A stretch of DNA of 7,241 bases from Anaerobacillus sp. Lineage in GTDB: Bacteria; Bacillota; Bacilli; Bacillales; Anaerobacillaceae. The position numbers and the translations under genes were made by a program. The DNA lies in contig SKSA01000274.1 of the NCBI GenBank assembly GCA_007118195.1, positions 1 through 7,241 on the forward strand, in the 5' to 3' direction. Every line of letters begins with the position of its first letter. Positions within the stretch are counted from its first letter, which is position 1. Below the pieces are notes generated by a model that was not told where the DNA came from, made no database searches, and was given only the letters and a program-made list of their open reading frames with translations. Positions 1 through 7,207 of this stretch are shown here, in pieces.

Positions 1-11
1 AACTCAAAACT
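1..11 (-). repeat. Inverted 11-base copy of the heptamer repeat at the window edge
   Basis: AACTCAAAACT is the exact reverse complement of the AGTTTTGAGTT unit found three times after hslO. Only the edge is visible, so whether a longer run lies further upstream cannot be seen here. Confidence 0.4.
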
Positions 12-33
12 GCTTTTAATAGGGGAGGGTGAG

Positions 34-789
34 ATGGCGAAAGCAGATGAAATGATGGATATTTGCTTGTTAGCAGGGGAAATTATGCTAACATATGGAG
101 CAGAGACGTACCGCGTCGAAGAAACGTTGGAAAGAATGGCAAAAGCAGCAAACCTTAAAAATGTCCATAGTTTCGTGACGACAACAGGAATTTTCCTTTC
201 TTTTGAAGAAAATGGACATGGGGATATGATGCAAATGATTCGTGTCGATGACAGGTATCATGACTTAAATAAAGTAACGCTTGTTAATCAAGTTTCCCGC
301 GAGTTTGTGGTGGGAGCAATTACTTCAAAAGAAGCTCATCATAAACTAAAGGCCATCAATAAGATGCCGCTAAATTATCCGATATGGCTTATTCATTTTG
401 CTTCGGGAATTGCAGGTGGGGGATTTTCCTATTTATTTGGTGGCGGAATAAAAGATACGCTTCCTGCTTTTATAGCTGGTGTGACGGCAAGTATTTTTCT
501 AATCGAAGTAGAGAAATATTTAAAAGTGAAATTTTTTGCTGAATTTATTGCTGCCTTTATTGGTGGGACTGTAGCAATTGCTCTCGTTTTTTTTGGTTTA
601 GGAACGAACTTAAATCAAATAATTATCGGCACATTAATGCCTCTCGTTCCAGGGATACCTCTTACTAATGCAGTACGGGATTTAATGAGTGGTGATCTTG
701 TTGCGGGTGTCAGTCGTGGGGCTGAGGCAACGATTACGTCGTTATCAATAGCGACAGGGATTGCTCTGTCAATTACTTTATTTTTATAA
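34..789 (+). CDS. Threonine/serine exporter, N-terminal half (YjjP/ThrE-type, DUF1212)
   Basis: This 251-residue protein looks like the larger subunit of a split threonine/serine exporter, a membrane carrier family that expels amino acids. The N-terminal soluble part (about residues 1-110) carries the family-typical GAETYRVEETLERM stretch at 22-35. About five hydrophobic segments follow, near 115-136, 142-160, 168-190, 195-213 and 231-251. The motif MPLVPGIPLTNAVRD at 202-216 is characteristic of the family. The ATG at 34 is chosen because GGGGAGGG lies at 22-29 with a short gap of 4-5 nt, and the protein starts at the expected point. The partner gene begins 16 nt after the stop. Single-chain ThrE proteins, as in Corynebacterium, fuse both halves; here they are separate, as in YjjP/YjjB. 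The family assignment is firm. The transported substrate is inferred from the family; related YjjPB has also been linked to succinate export. Confidence 0.88.
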   Translation: MAKADEMMDICLLAGEIMLTYGAETYRVEETLERMAKAANLKNVHSFVTTTGIFLSFEENGHGDMMQMIRVDDRYHDLNKVTLVNQVSREFVVGAITSKEAHHKLKAINKMPLNYPIWLIHFASGIAGGGFSYLFGGGIKDTLPAFIAGVTASIFLIEVEKYLKVKFFAEFIAAFIGGTVAIALVFFGLGTNLNQIIIGTLMPLVPGIPLTNAVRDLMSGDLVAGVSRGAEATITSLSIATGIALSITLFL

Positions 790-805
790 GCAAGGTGCGA
801 ATGCA

Positions 806-1249
806 ATGATTATAGAACTTATATTTTGTTTTTTAGCAACAGTTTCGTTTGCGGTAATTTTTAGTGTACCTAGAAATTCTCTTCTCCTCGGAGGCTTTAT
901 AGGTGTACTTGCTTTTGTAATTTTTAGAACGCTGCCCGAGTATGGAGTGACTGCTATCTTTGCGACAAGTATGGCTTCGATTACTGCGGCAACTTTATCT
1001 CATTTTTTTGCTAGGAAATTTCGTATACCAGCAACAGCATTTACGATACCTGGAATTATTCCTCTCGTTCCAGGGAGTAAAGCATATTTTACAATGCTTG
1101 CTTTTGTCGAAGGTGATTATATTGGTGGTCTCGAATTAGGTATTGAAACGATGCTACAAGCAGGTGCGATTGCTGCTGGGATTGTTTTTGCATTAGCGGT
1201 ATTTTCATTTGGGAAAGGGATTGGTCACCGATATGAAGCAAATCGTTAA
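806..1249 (+). CDS. Threonine/serine exporter, C-terminal half (YjjB-type, ThrE_2/DUF3815)
   Basis: This 147-residue, very hydrophobic protein is the probable second subunit of the exporter encoded just upstream. Hydrophobic segments lie near residues 2-20, 25-41, 47-67 and 116-136. The motif IPGIIPLVPG at 81-90 is the family signature and mirrors the MPLVPGIP motif of the partner. The start is placed at the ATG at 806 because AAGGTG at 792-797 precedes it by 8 nt. The reading frame is open from a TTG at 761, but that would overlap the upstream gene, lacks a plausible ribosome binding site and would add a non-conserved leader. Its last 17 bases overlap tilS. Both halves are expected in the cytoplasmic membrane as a hetero-oligomer; the oligomer is inferred from the YjjP/YjjB family. 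Confidence 0.87.
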   Translation: MIIELIFCFLATVSFAVIFSVPRNSLLLGGFIGVLAFVIFRTLPEYGVTAIFATSMASITAATLSHFFARKFRIPATAFTIPGIIPLVPGSKAYFTMLAFVEGDYIGGLELGIETMLQAGAIAAGIVFALAVFSFGKGIGHRYEANR

Positions 1250-2621
1250 TCGTTTTATTCAAAAACATCGTTTGTTATTTAAGGGTGCGACAGTGGTGGT
1301 TGGCGTTTCAGGTGGACCGGATTCTCTAGCTTTGCTTCATTTTTTAAAAAATGAAAGTCAAGCGTGGAATTTAACAGTTGTTGCAGCTCATGTAGACCAT
1401 TCGCTTCGGGGGAAGGAATCAGAGGAAGACTATCATTTTGTCGAAAATTTTTGTAGAGACAATGAAATTATTTTCGAGGGAATAAAAATCGATATTGAAA
1501 AATATCGTGATGAGCATAAAGTAACCATACAAGTGGCTGCACGGGAATGTCGCTATCGTTTTTTTAAAGAAGTGATGACAAAACATAATGGAGAAATTCT
1601 CGCCCTAGGACATCATGGCGATGACCAAGTTGAAACCATTTTAATGAGGCAAGTACGTGGAGCCTATGGGTTAGGTTTATCAGGTATACGTGTCAATCGG
1701 GAATTTCATGGTGGAAACTTAATTCGACCATTTTTATGTTTATCAAAGGAAGATATCGTAAGTTACTGTAAAAAGGAACAGCTTATACCGAGAGTGGATC
1801 AAAGTAACTTTTCAGCAAAATATATGAGAAATCGTATTAGAAATGAGATACTGCCCGTATTAAAAAAGGAAAACCCTTCTGTCCATGTAAAATTTCAACA
1901 ACAAAGTGAGCTAATGTTAGATGATGAGTTATTTTTACAGGAACTTGCAGAAAAAGCGATAAATGAAGTTTTTATCTTTAAAAGTAATCAAAAGATCGTT
2001 CTATCGATTTCGCAATTTAATCGTATTCGAATCCCTTTACAAAGAAGGGGCTTTCAACTAATATTAAACTATCTTTATAATGAAAACATACCATTAATTT
2101 CCACTATACATATTGATGAGTTTATTGAATTTCTAAAAAGTCCGCATCCTTCGGGACAGTTACATTTTCCAAGAGGGTTGTTAATAACGAAGTCTTACGA
2201 TGAGTGCTCTTTAACTTTTATGAATAAAAGCAGGTCTAAAGGATATGAATACCTTTTGCCGATACCAGGGATTGTTATTATAAAAAAGGGAAAGCTAAGC
2301 GCAGATGTTTCGAATTCGTTTCCTAGTGAACGTATTAATAACAATAGTATCGTTTGTGACTTAGAAAAATTAACGCTACCCTTAATGGTTAGGACCCGTA
2401 AAAAAGGCGATCGGATGACGCTGAAAGGAATGACTGGTACAAAAAAGTTAAAGGATCTTTTTATTAATGAAAAAATTGATCGAGAAAAAAGGGAAGAGTG
2501 GCCAATTGTAGTAGATAGTAATGGTAATCTTGTATGGGTTCCAAGCTTGAGAAGGTCCAATATTGGGCTTCCTTCAAATGAGACAAAAAAATTCGTTTTG
2601 TTATCATTTGAGGAATTGTGA
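1233..2621 (+). CDS. tilS: tRNA(Ile)-lysidine synthetase TilS
   Basis: TilS attaches lysine to C34 of the CAU-anticodon tRNA-Ile using ATP, converting it to read AUA; it is essential in most bacteria. The 462-residue product has the N-type PP-loop SGGPDS at residues 26-31 and the typical [11 protein letters not shown] segment that follows in this family. A central helical region comes next, then the TilS C-terminal domain with KGDRM at 391-395, KKLKDLF at 404-410 and the WPIVVD stretch beginning at 423. B. subtilis TilS is of similar length (about 470). The ATG at 1233 is chosen because the family starts about 25 residues before SGGPDS. An in-frame TTG at 1209 would extend the protein by 8 residues without support. 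The start lies inside the upstream exporter gene (17-nt overlap), and the only purine-rich site, AAAGGGA at 1214-1220, is 12 nt away. Translational coupling is therefore likely. Confidence 0.96.
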   Translation: MKQIVNRFIQKHRLLFKGATVVVGVSGGPDSLALLHFLKNESQAWNLTVVAAHVDHSLRGKESEEDYHFVENFCRDNEIIFEGIKIDIEKYRDEHKVTIQVAARECRYRFFKEVMTKHNGEILALGHHGDDQVETILMRQVRGAYGLGLSGIRVNREFHGGNLIRPFLCLSKEDIVSYCKKEQLIPRVDQSNFSAKYMRNRIRNEILPVLKKENPSVHVKFQQQSELMLDDELFLQELAEKAINEVFIFKSNQKIVLSISQFNRIRIPLQRRGFQLILNYLYNENIPLISTIHIDEFIEFLKSPHPSGQLHFPRGLLITKSYDECSLTFMNKSRSKGYEYLLPIPGIVIIKKGKLSADVSNSFPSERINNNSIVCDLEKLTLPLMVRTRKKGDRMTLKGMTGTKKLKDLFINEKIDREKREEWPIVVDSNGNLVWVPSLRRSNIGLPSNETKKFVLLSFEEL

Positions 2622-2657
2622 CTACATAAGTGGAAAAAATTTGCTATATATTATTTT

Positions 2658-2664
2658 AGGAGGT
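2658..2664 (+). promoter_or_regulatory. Ribosome binding site of hpt with unusually long spacing
   Basis: AGGAGGT is a full match to the anti-Shine-Dalgarno sequence, but the first in-frame ATG is at 2677, 12 nt downstream, with a second ATG at 2680. No ATG, GTG or TTG lies between the site and 2677 in this frame, so the start is fixed despite the long gap. Confidence 0.75.
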
Positions 2665-2676
2665 AATTTTTTAGAC

Positions 2677-3219
2677 ATGATGAAAGATGACATTAAAGAG
2701 GTTTTAATAAGTGAGGAAGAAATTCAAACGAAAGTAAAAGAATTAGGAGCAGAACTATCTAAAGAATATAGTGATCGATTTCCACTCGTCATTGGTGTTT
2801 TAAAAGGAGCAATGCCGTTTATGAGTGACCTTATAAAACGAATCGACGCCCATTTAGAAGTGGATTTTATGGATGTTTCTAGTTATGGTAATGAAATGGT
2901 CTCTTCTGGGGAAGTTAAAATTATTAAAGATTTAAATACTTCCGTAGAAGGACGTGACGTTTTAATCATCGAAGATATCATCGACAGTGGACTCACTTTA
3001 AATTATTTAGTTGAGCTATTTCATTATCGAAAAGCTAAAACAGTTAAAATTGTTACTTTATTGGATAAGCCTGAAGGTCGTAAGGTAGACTTAAAACCAG
3101 ATATGGCAGGTTTTAATGTCCCAGATGAGTTTGTTGTAGGTTACGGACTTGATTTTGCAGAGCGTTATCGAAATTTACCTTATATAGGTATTTTAAAGCC
3201 GGAAGTTTACGAAGGCTAA
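2677..3219 (+). CDS. hpt: Hypoxanthine(-guanine) phosphoribosyltransferase
   Basis: This purine salvage enzyme joins hypoxanthine or guanine to PRPP to give IMP or GMP in the cytosol. The 180-residue length equals that of B. subtilis HprT. Visible family elements are the GVLKGA pyrophosphate-binding loop (residues 40-45), the SSYG flexible catalytic loop (68-71), the PRPP-binding signature EDIIDSGLT (99-107), and the [18 protein letters not shown] segment near the C-terminus. An upstream in-frame extension to a TTG at 2563 exists, but it would overlap tilS by 59 nt and add non-conserved residues. The ATG at 2677 follows an AGGAGGT site and gives the expected MMK start. The gene lies 55 nt after tilS and 72 nt before ftsH. 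In Firmicutes this enzyme is known to be inhibited by (p)ppGpp, and in B. subtilis HprT has been reported to cooperate with TilS in activating ftsH. Confidence 0.96.
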   Translation: MMKDDIKEVLISEEEIQTKVKELGAELSKEYSDRFPLVIGVLKGAMPFMSDLIKRIDAHLEVDFMDVSSYGNEMVSSGEVKIIKDLNTSVEGRDVLIIEDIIDSGLTLNYLVELFHYRKAKTVKIVTLLDKPEGRKVDLKPDMAGFNVPDEFVVGYGLDFAERYRNLPYIGILKPEVYEG

Positions 3220-3224
3220 ATTAA

Positions 3225-3254
3225 TTGTGAACAACTATGCTTTTATGGTAATAT
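3225..3254 (+). promoter_or_regulatory. Candidate sigma-A promoter for ftsH (extended -10)
   Basis: In the 72-nt gap between hpt and ftsH, TTGTGA (3225-3230) and TAATAT (3249-3254) stand 18 nt apart, and TG at 3246-3247 forms an extended -10 element (TGGTAATAT). Each hexamer matches consensus at 4 of 6 positions. B. subtilis ftsH is known to have its own promoter in the equivalent place, which supports the call. The exact elements are inferred by eye. Confidence 0.42.
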
Positions 3255-3291
3255 TATCTAAGCTTTATTTGCCAGTGGGAGGAGGTAAAGG

Positions 3292-5298
3292 ATGAATCGA
3301 ATATTTCGAAATACAGTCTTTTATTTATTAATATTTTTAGTCATTGTTGGGATCGTTAGTTTCTTTAACGCTCCACCAACAGACACAGAGGAAATGACGT
3401 ATGGTGAATTCCAAACTAAATTAGAACGTGGTGAGGTTGGCCCGATTACGATGCAACCGGTAAGGGATGTTTACGTAATTACAGGTAAGTTAAAAACAAT
3501 GGGTGAAGATGAGTCGTTCATTGTAAATGTACCTAGATCCGACTTGTCACTTGAACAAATTCATTTAGCAGCTACAAGAGGAGACACAATATTAGAGGTT
3601 GAGCCAGCTGAGCAAACGAGTGGTTGGGTTACCTTTTTTACGACGATGATTCCTTTTGTAATTATCTTTATTTTATTCTTTTTCCTTTTAAGTCAAGCAC
3701 AAGGTGGCGGTAGCCGTGTTATGAACTTTGGAAAAAGTAAAGCTAAGCTATACAGTGAGGATAAAAAGAAGGCAAAGTTCAAAGATGTTGCTGGTGCTGA
3801 TGAAGAAAAGCAAGAACTTGTTGAAGTTGTTGAATTCTTAAAGGATCCGCGTAAATTTGCCGCAATAGGAGCAAGAATTCCAAAAGGAGTTCTTTTAGTT
3901 GGACCACCGGGTACAGGTAAAACATTACTTGCACGTGCGGTTGCTGGAGAAGCAGGGACACCATTCTTCTCAATTAGTGGTTCTGACTTTGTTGAAATGT
4001 TTGTTGGGGTCGGTGCATCACGCGTTCGTGATTTGTTTGAAAATGCAAAGAAAAACGCACCTTGTATTATTTTTATCGATGAAATCGATGCTGTGGGACG
4101 TCAACGTGGAGCTGGTTTAGGTGGCGGACACGATGAGCGTGAACAAACATTAAATCAATTGTTAGTAGAAATGGATGGATTTGGCGCTAATGAAGGTATT
4201 ATTATTATTGCAGCGACAAACCGTGCTGATATTCTTGACCCTGCATTACTACGTCCAGGTCGTTTCGACCGACAAATTATGGTTGGTCGCCCTGATGTAA
4301 AAGGTCGTGAAGCTGTATTAGAAGTACACGCACGTAATAAGCCTTTAGCAGATGATGTTAATTTAAAAACCATTGCCACTCGTACACCTGGATTTTCTGG
4401 TGCCGATTTAGAAAACTTATTAAACGAAGCGGCTCTTGTAGCGGCTAGGCGTGATAAACCGAAAGTAGATATGAATGACGTTGAGGAAGCGATTGATCGC
4501 GTTATTGCTGGCCCTGCTAAAAAGAGTAGGGTGATCTCTGAGAAAGAGAAAAATATCGTTGCCTATCACGAGGCGGGCCATACAGTAGTGGGTGTTAAAT
4601 TAGAGAATGCTGATATGGTTCATAAAGTAACGATTGTTCCTAGAGGGCAAGCTGGTGGTTATGCAGTAATGCTTCCGAAAGAAGATCGCTATTTTATGAC
4701 GAAGCCGGAATTATTAGATAAGATCGTCGGTTTGTTAGGTGGTCGAGTCGCTGAAGAAATTATTTTTGGTGAAGTAAGTACTGGTGCCCATAATGACTTC
4801 CAACGTGCAACAGGAATTGCGCGTAAAATGGTTACAGAGTATGGTATGAGTGATAAGCTTGGGCCAATGCAATTTGGTACAGGGCAAGGTGGCAATGTAT
4901 TCCTTGGGCGTGATATAAATAATGATCAAAACTATAGTGATGCGATCGCTTATGAGATCGATCAAGAAATGCAACGTATCATTAAAGATAGTTATGAGCG
5001 TTGTCGTACGATCTTAATGGAGAACAAAGACCGACTTGAACTTATTGCGAAAACATTATTAGATGTCGAAACATTAGATGCCGAACAAATTAAAGGATTA
5101 ATGAATGAAGGTAAGCTCCCTGAAGGTCACCATGCAAGTAATGGGGATGGAAAAGGCGAAGATGTGAAAGTAAACATTAACGCTAAGAAAGAAGAGGAAA
5201 AGCCAACTGAATCAGAAGCGGAAAAGTCTGACGAAGAGGCAATTCTCCCTTCAGAAAAGCAAGAAGAGAACAAAGGTGAAGATAACAAAAAAGACTAA
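3292..5298 (+). CDS. ftsH: ATP-dependent zinc metalloprotease FtsH
   Basis: FtsH is a membrane-anchored hexameric AAA+ protease that degrades misassembled membrane proteins and selected regulators. In Bacillus it is needed for stress survival and sporulation. The 668-residue protein has an N-terminal membrane helix (about 7-25), an external domain, and a second helix (about 112-136). The AAA module has Walker A GPPGTGKT (204-211), pore loop MFVG (236-239), Walker B FIDEID (261-266), and the second region of homology with arginine fingers R321 and R324. The M41 protease domain has HEAGH at 426-430 and D502 in TGAHNDF as probable third zinc ligand. All key residues are intact. AGGAGGT at 3280-3286 sits 5 nt before the ATG. 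The C-terminus, from about residue 615, is a Glu/Lys-rich low-complexity tail. It makes this protein roughly 30 residues longer than the approximately 637-residue B. subtilis FtsH. Confidence 0.98.
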   Translation: MNRIFRNTVFYLLIFLVIVGIVSFFNAPPTDTEEMTYGEFQTKLERGEVGPITMQPVRDVYVITGKLKTMGEDESFIVNVPRSDLSLEQIHLAATRGDTILEVEPAEQTSGWVTFFTTMIPFVIIFILFFFLLSQAQGGGSRVMNFGKSKAKLYSEDKKKAKFKDVAGADEEKQELVEVVEFLKDPRKFAAIGARIPKGVLLVGPPGTGKTLLARAVAGEAGTPFFSISGSDFVEMFVGVGASRVRDLFENAKKNAPCIIFIDEIDAVGRQRGAGLGGGHDEREQTLNQLLVEMDGFGANEGIIIIAATNRADILDPALLRPGRFDRQIMVGRPDVKGREAVLEVHARNKPLADDVNLKTIATRTPGFSGADLENLLNEAALVAARRDKPKVDMNDVEEAIDRVIAGPAKKSRVISEKEKNIVAYHEAGHTVVGVKLENADMVHKVTIVPRGQAGGYAVMLPKEDRYFMTKPELLDKIVGLLGGRVAEEIIFGEVSTGAHNDFQRATGIARKMVTEYGMSDKLGPMQFGTGQGGNVFLGRDINNDQNYSDAIAYEIDQEMQRIIKDSYERCRTILMENKDRLELIAKTLLDVETLDAEQIKGLMNEGKLPEGHHASNGDGKGEDVKVNINAKKEEEKPTESEAEKSDEEAILPSEKQEENKGEDNKKD

Positions 5299-5303
5299 AA
5301 GCT

Positions 5304-5335
5304 AAAAGGGTGTCTTAATAGGCACTCTTTTTTTT
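5304..5335 (+). terminator. Rho-independent terminator after ftsH
   Basis: AGGGTGTC (5307-5314) pairs with GGCACTCT (5321-5328) across a 6-nt loop, giving an 8-bp stem with two G-U pairs. Flanking A-U pairs extend it, and a run of eight T (5328-5335) follows. It begins 5 nt after the ftsH stop codon and separates ftsH from coaX. Confidence 0.88.
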
Positions 5336-5354
5336 CTAAAAATAATAATAGTTA

Positions 5355-5383
5355 TTCAATTTTTGGGGATAACTCTTTATACT
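5355..5383 (+). promoter_or_regulatory. Candidate sigma-A promoter for coaX
   Basis: TATACT at 5378-5383 is a 5-of-6 match to the -10 consensus. With 17-nt spacing the -35 position is TTCAAT (5355-5360), only a 3-of-6 match. A promoter is expected here because a strong terminator lies just upstream and coaX starts at 5426. The -10 is convincing, the -35 weak. Confidence 0.4.
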
Positions 5384-5425
5384 ATAAGTGGTGTAAATTA
5401 TAAACCTAAAAGCAGGTGACTTAAG

Positions 5426-6193
5426 ATGATCTTTGTTTTAGATGTTGGGAATACGAATATAGTGTTAGGTGTTTACGATGGTGAAGAACTGAAATATCAT
5501 TGGAGAGTTGGGACTGATCGCCAAAAAACCGAAGATGAATACGGAATGATGATTAAGCAATTATTTTCTTATGAAGGATTAACCACTAAGGATATTAACG
5601 GAATTATCATATCTTCCGTAGTACCACCGATTATGTACGCGCTAGAAGAAATGTGTAAAAAATATTTTTATGTAAAACCAATGGTGATTGGACCAGGCAT
5701 AAAAACAGGCTTAAATATTAAATACGATAATCCGAAAGAAGTAGGTGCGGATCGCATTGTAAATGCGGTTGCTGCTATTGAGTTTTACGGAAGTCCGTTA
5801 ATCATTGTCGACTTTGGCACTGCAACTACATATTGTTATATAAGTGAAGATCACCAATATATGGGGGGAGCAATTGCTCCGGGTATCGGTATTTCTACCG
5901 AAGCTCTTTATAATCGAGCATCGAAGCTACCTCGTATAGAAATTTTAAAACCAAAAGATATTGTAGGTAAAAATACGGTTAGTGCGATGCAGTCGGGTAT
6001 TTTATACGGCTATGTTGGACAAGTCGAAGGAATTGTTAATCGTATGAAGGCTCAAGCTAATAGGGAGCCTCAAGTAATTGCTACAGGAGGATTAGCTCCG
6101 TTAATAGCTGAAGAATCATCAGTTATCGATGTCGTTGATCCGTTTTTAACATTAAAAGGGCTTATAATGATTTATAGAAAAAACTTGGCATAA
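5426..6193 (+). CDS. coaX: Type III pantothenate kinase CoaX
   Basis: CoaX catalyses the first step of coenzyme A synthesis, ATP-dependent phosphorylation of pantothenate. It belongs to the ASKHA-fold type III class, which is not feedback-inhibited by CoA and needs a monovalent cation. The 255-residue protein shows the phosphate-binding DVGNTN (residues 6-11), GADR at 107-110 with D109 as the expected catalytic base, DFGTATT from 129, and GGAIAPG near 150. It also has the [10 protein letters not shown] segment near the C-terminus. B. subtilis CoaX is of almost equal length. AGGTGA at 5414-5419 lies 6 nt before the ATG. The gene is bracketed by two intrinsic terminators and appears to be its own transcription unit. 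Its last four codons and stop are built into the downstream terminator hairpin. Confidence 0.97.
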   Translation: MIFVLDVGNTNIVLGVYDGEELKYHWRVGTDRQKTEDEYGMMIKQLFSYEGLTTKDINGIIISSVVPPIMYALEEMCKKYFYVKPMVIGPGIKTGLNIKYDNPKEVGADRIVNAVAAIEFYGSPLIIVDFGTATTYCYISEDHQYMGGAIAPGIGISTEALYNRASKLPRIEILKPKDIVGKNTVSAMQSGILYGYVGQVEGIVNRMKAQANREPQVIATGGLAPLIAEESSVIDVVDPFLTLKGLIMIYRKNLA

Positions 6194-6205
6194 AGCCAAG
6201 TTTTT
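6179..6205 (+). terminator. Rho-independent terminator containing the coaX stop codon
   Basis: AAAAACTTGGC (6179-6189) pairs perfectly with GCCAAGTTTTT (6195-6205) around the 5-nt loop ATAAA, an 11-bp stem. The T run is the 3' end of the stem itself. The coaX TAA (6191-6193) lies in the loop, so the 5' arm encodes the terminal residues K-N-L-A. The A/T-flanked symmetry means it could also stop transcription arriving from the other direction. Confidence 0.85.
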
Positions 6206-6218
6206 CTAACACTATTGG

Positions 6219-6234
6219 GAGTATAATATTACTC
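6219..6234 (+). promoter_or_regulatory. Candidate -10 element and overlapping dyad upstream of hslO
   Basis: A perfect TATAAT (6222-6227) lies 62 nt before the hslO start, downstream of the coaX terminator, where a promoter is needed. No good -35 is seen at 16-18 nt upstream, which falls inside the terminator's T-rich arm, and there is no TG extension. The -10 is embedded in an inverted repeat, GAGTA (6219-6223) and TACTC (6230-6234), separated by 6 nt. The dyad could be an operator, but five-base arms are short enough to arise by chance. Confidence 0.35.
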
Positions 6235-6289
6235 TAAATCGGTTTCTATAAGAAGGTATAGTTAAGTTTAAAAAAGAGGTGTAAAACGA

Positions 6290-7168
6290 ATGTCAGATTA
6301 CTTAGTAAAAGCTGTTGGTTTTGAAGGAAAAGTAAGAGCCTATGCGATCAATACAACAGAGATGATTAATGAAGCGGTTAGACGTCATGAAACTTGGCCA
6401 ACAGCTTCTGCAGCGTTAGGTAGAGCGATGACAGCATCGACAATGATGGGGGCGATGTTGAAGGGTGAGGAGAAATTAACGGTAAAAATTGATGGTGGTG
6501 GTCCAATTGGTCCAATGATTGTTGATAGTAATGCAAAGGGAGAAACGAGAGGGTATGTAACAAATCCTAAAGTCGACTTTGACTTAAACAAGGAAGGGAA
6601 ATTTGACGTAGCTCGAGCTGTCGGAAAAGACGGCTTATTGGCCGTTGTCAAAGATTTAGGAATGCGTGATCACTTTACAGGGAGTGTTCCATTAATTTCA
6701 GGAGAGTTGGGTGAAGACTTTACTTACTATTTTGCTTCATCAGAGCAAACGCCAGCTTCTGTTGGTGTTGGTGTACTTGTGAACCCTGATGGTACAATTC
6801 TTGCTTCAGGCGGCTTTATAATTCAACTAATGCCAGGAGCAGATGATGCAACGATTACTGAAATTGAAAAGAGATTAAGTACAATACCACCAATTTCGAA
6901 GTTGATTGAGGCGGGTATGCCACCTGAAGAACTACTATTGGCTCTTTTAGGCGATGACAATGTGAAGATTCTTAATAAAATGGAGGTAAGTTTTCAGTGC
7001 CAGTGTTCCAAGGAGAGAATTTCCCAGGCGCTGATTAGTTTAGGAAAAGAGGAACTAGTAGAAATGATTGAACAAGATGGGGGCGCCAAAACCGAGTGCC
7101 ATTTTTGTAATGAACAGTATAATTTTACGGCAGAAGAGCTAGAAGCGCTTATGGAAGAAACGAAATAG
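6290..7168 (+). CDS. hslO: Redox-regulated chaperone Hsp33
   Basis: Hsp33 is a cytosolic holdase chaperone. It is kept inactive by a zinc-bound cysteine cluster and activated when oxidants form disulfides and release the zinc. The 292-residue protein has the N-terminal Hsp33 fold with the conserved [18 protein letters not shown] region near 150-168 and a helical linker. The C-terminal redox switch has CxC at C237/C239 and CxxC at C270/C273. All four zinc cysteines are present, so the switch should work. GAGGTG at 6276-6281 precedes the ATG by 8 nt. The gene follows coaX as in B. subtilis, but the terminator between them points to separate transcription. The stop codon TAG merges into a heptamer repeat run. 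Confidence 0.97.
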   Translation: MSDYLVKAVGFEGKVRAYAINTTEMINEAVRRHETWPTASAALGRAMTASTMMGAMLKGEEKLTVKIDGGGPIGPMIVDSNAKGETRGYVTNPKVDFDLNKEGKFDVARAVGKDGLLAVVKDLGMRDHFTGSVPLISGELGEDFTYYFASSEQTPASVGVGVLVNPDGTILASGGFIIQLMPGADDATITEIEKRLSTIPPISKLIEAGMPPEELLLALLGDDNVKILNKMEVSFQCQCSKERISQALISLGKEELVEMIEQDGGAKTECHFCNEQYNFTAEELEALMEETK

Positions 7169-7207
7169 TTTTGAGTTTTGAATGTTGAGTTTTGAGTTTT
7201 GAGTTGT
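7166..7207 (+). repeat. Degenerate GAGTTTT heptamer tandem run
   Basis: Six successive 7-base units read TAGTTTT, GAGTTTT, GAATGTT, GAGTTTT, GAGTTTT and GAGTTGT. Three are exact, and the first includes the hslO stop codon. The 11-mer AGTTTTGAGTT occurs at 7167, 7188 and 7195. The run does not form a hairpin by itself and no terminator is visible in the remaining bases to 7241. Its function is unknown. Confidence 0.7.

Noticed and set aside
615..806. Open frame on the minus strand opposite the first exporter gene
   Set aside because: It is antisense to a clear conserved coding region, has no ribosome binding site and encodes nothing recognisable.
2195..2560. 121-codon open frame on the minus strand within tilS
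   Set aside because: It lies opposite the conserved TilS C-terminal domain and shows no family motif; it is a shadow of tilS codon usage.
2642..2652. Possible extended -10 (TGCTATATA) upstream of hpt
   Set aside because: No -35 is visible at 16-18 nt and the TA-rich run is easily produced by chance; tilS-hpt co-transcription explains expression.
2563..2676. N-terminal extension of Hpt to a TTG at 2563
   Set aside because: It would overlap tilS by 59 nt, lacks a ribosome binding site and is absent from the family; the ATG at 2677 gives the standard 180 residues.
3779..4974. Several open frames in other frames inside ftsH
   Set aside because: All overlap the intact, strongly conserved AAA and protease domains and their translations are low in sense.
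5299..5425. Riboswitch or small RNA in the ftsH-coaX gap
   Set aside because: Apart from the ftsH terminator and the candidate -10, no further stem or conserved leader element could be seen in the short remaining leader.
6378..6651. Two minus-strand open frames inside hslO
   Set aside because: They are antisense to the conserved Hsp33 N-terminal domain, with no start signals.
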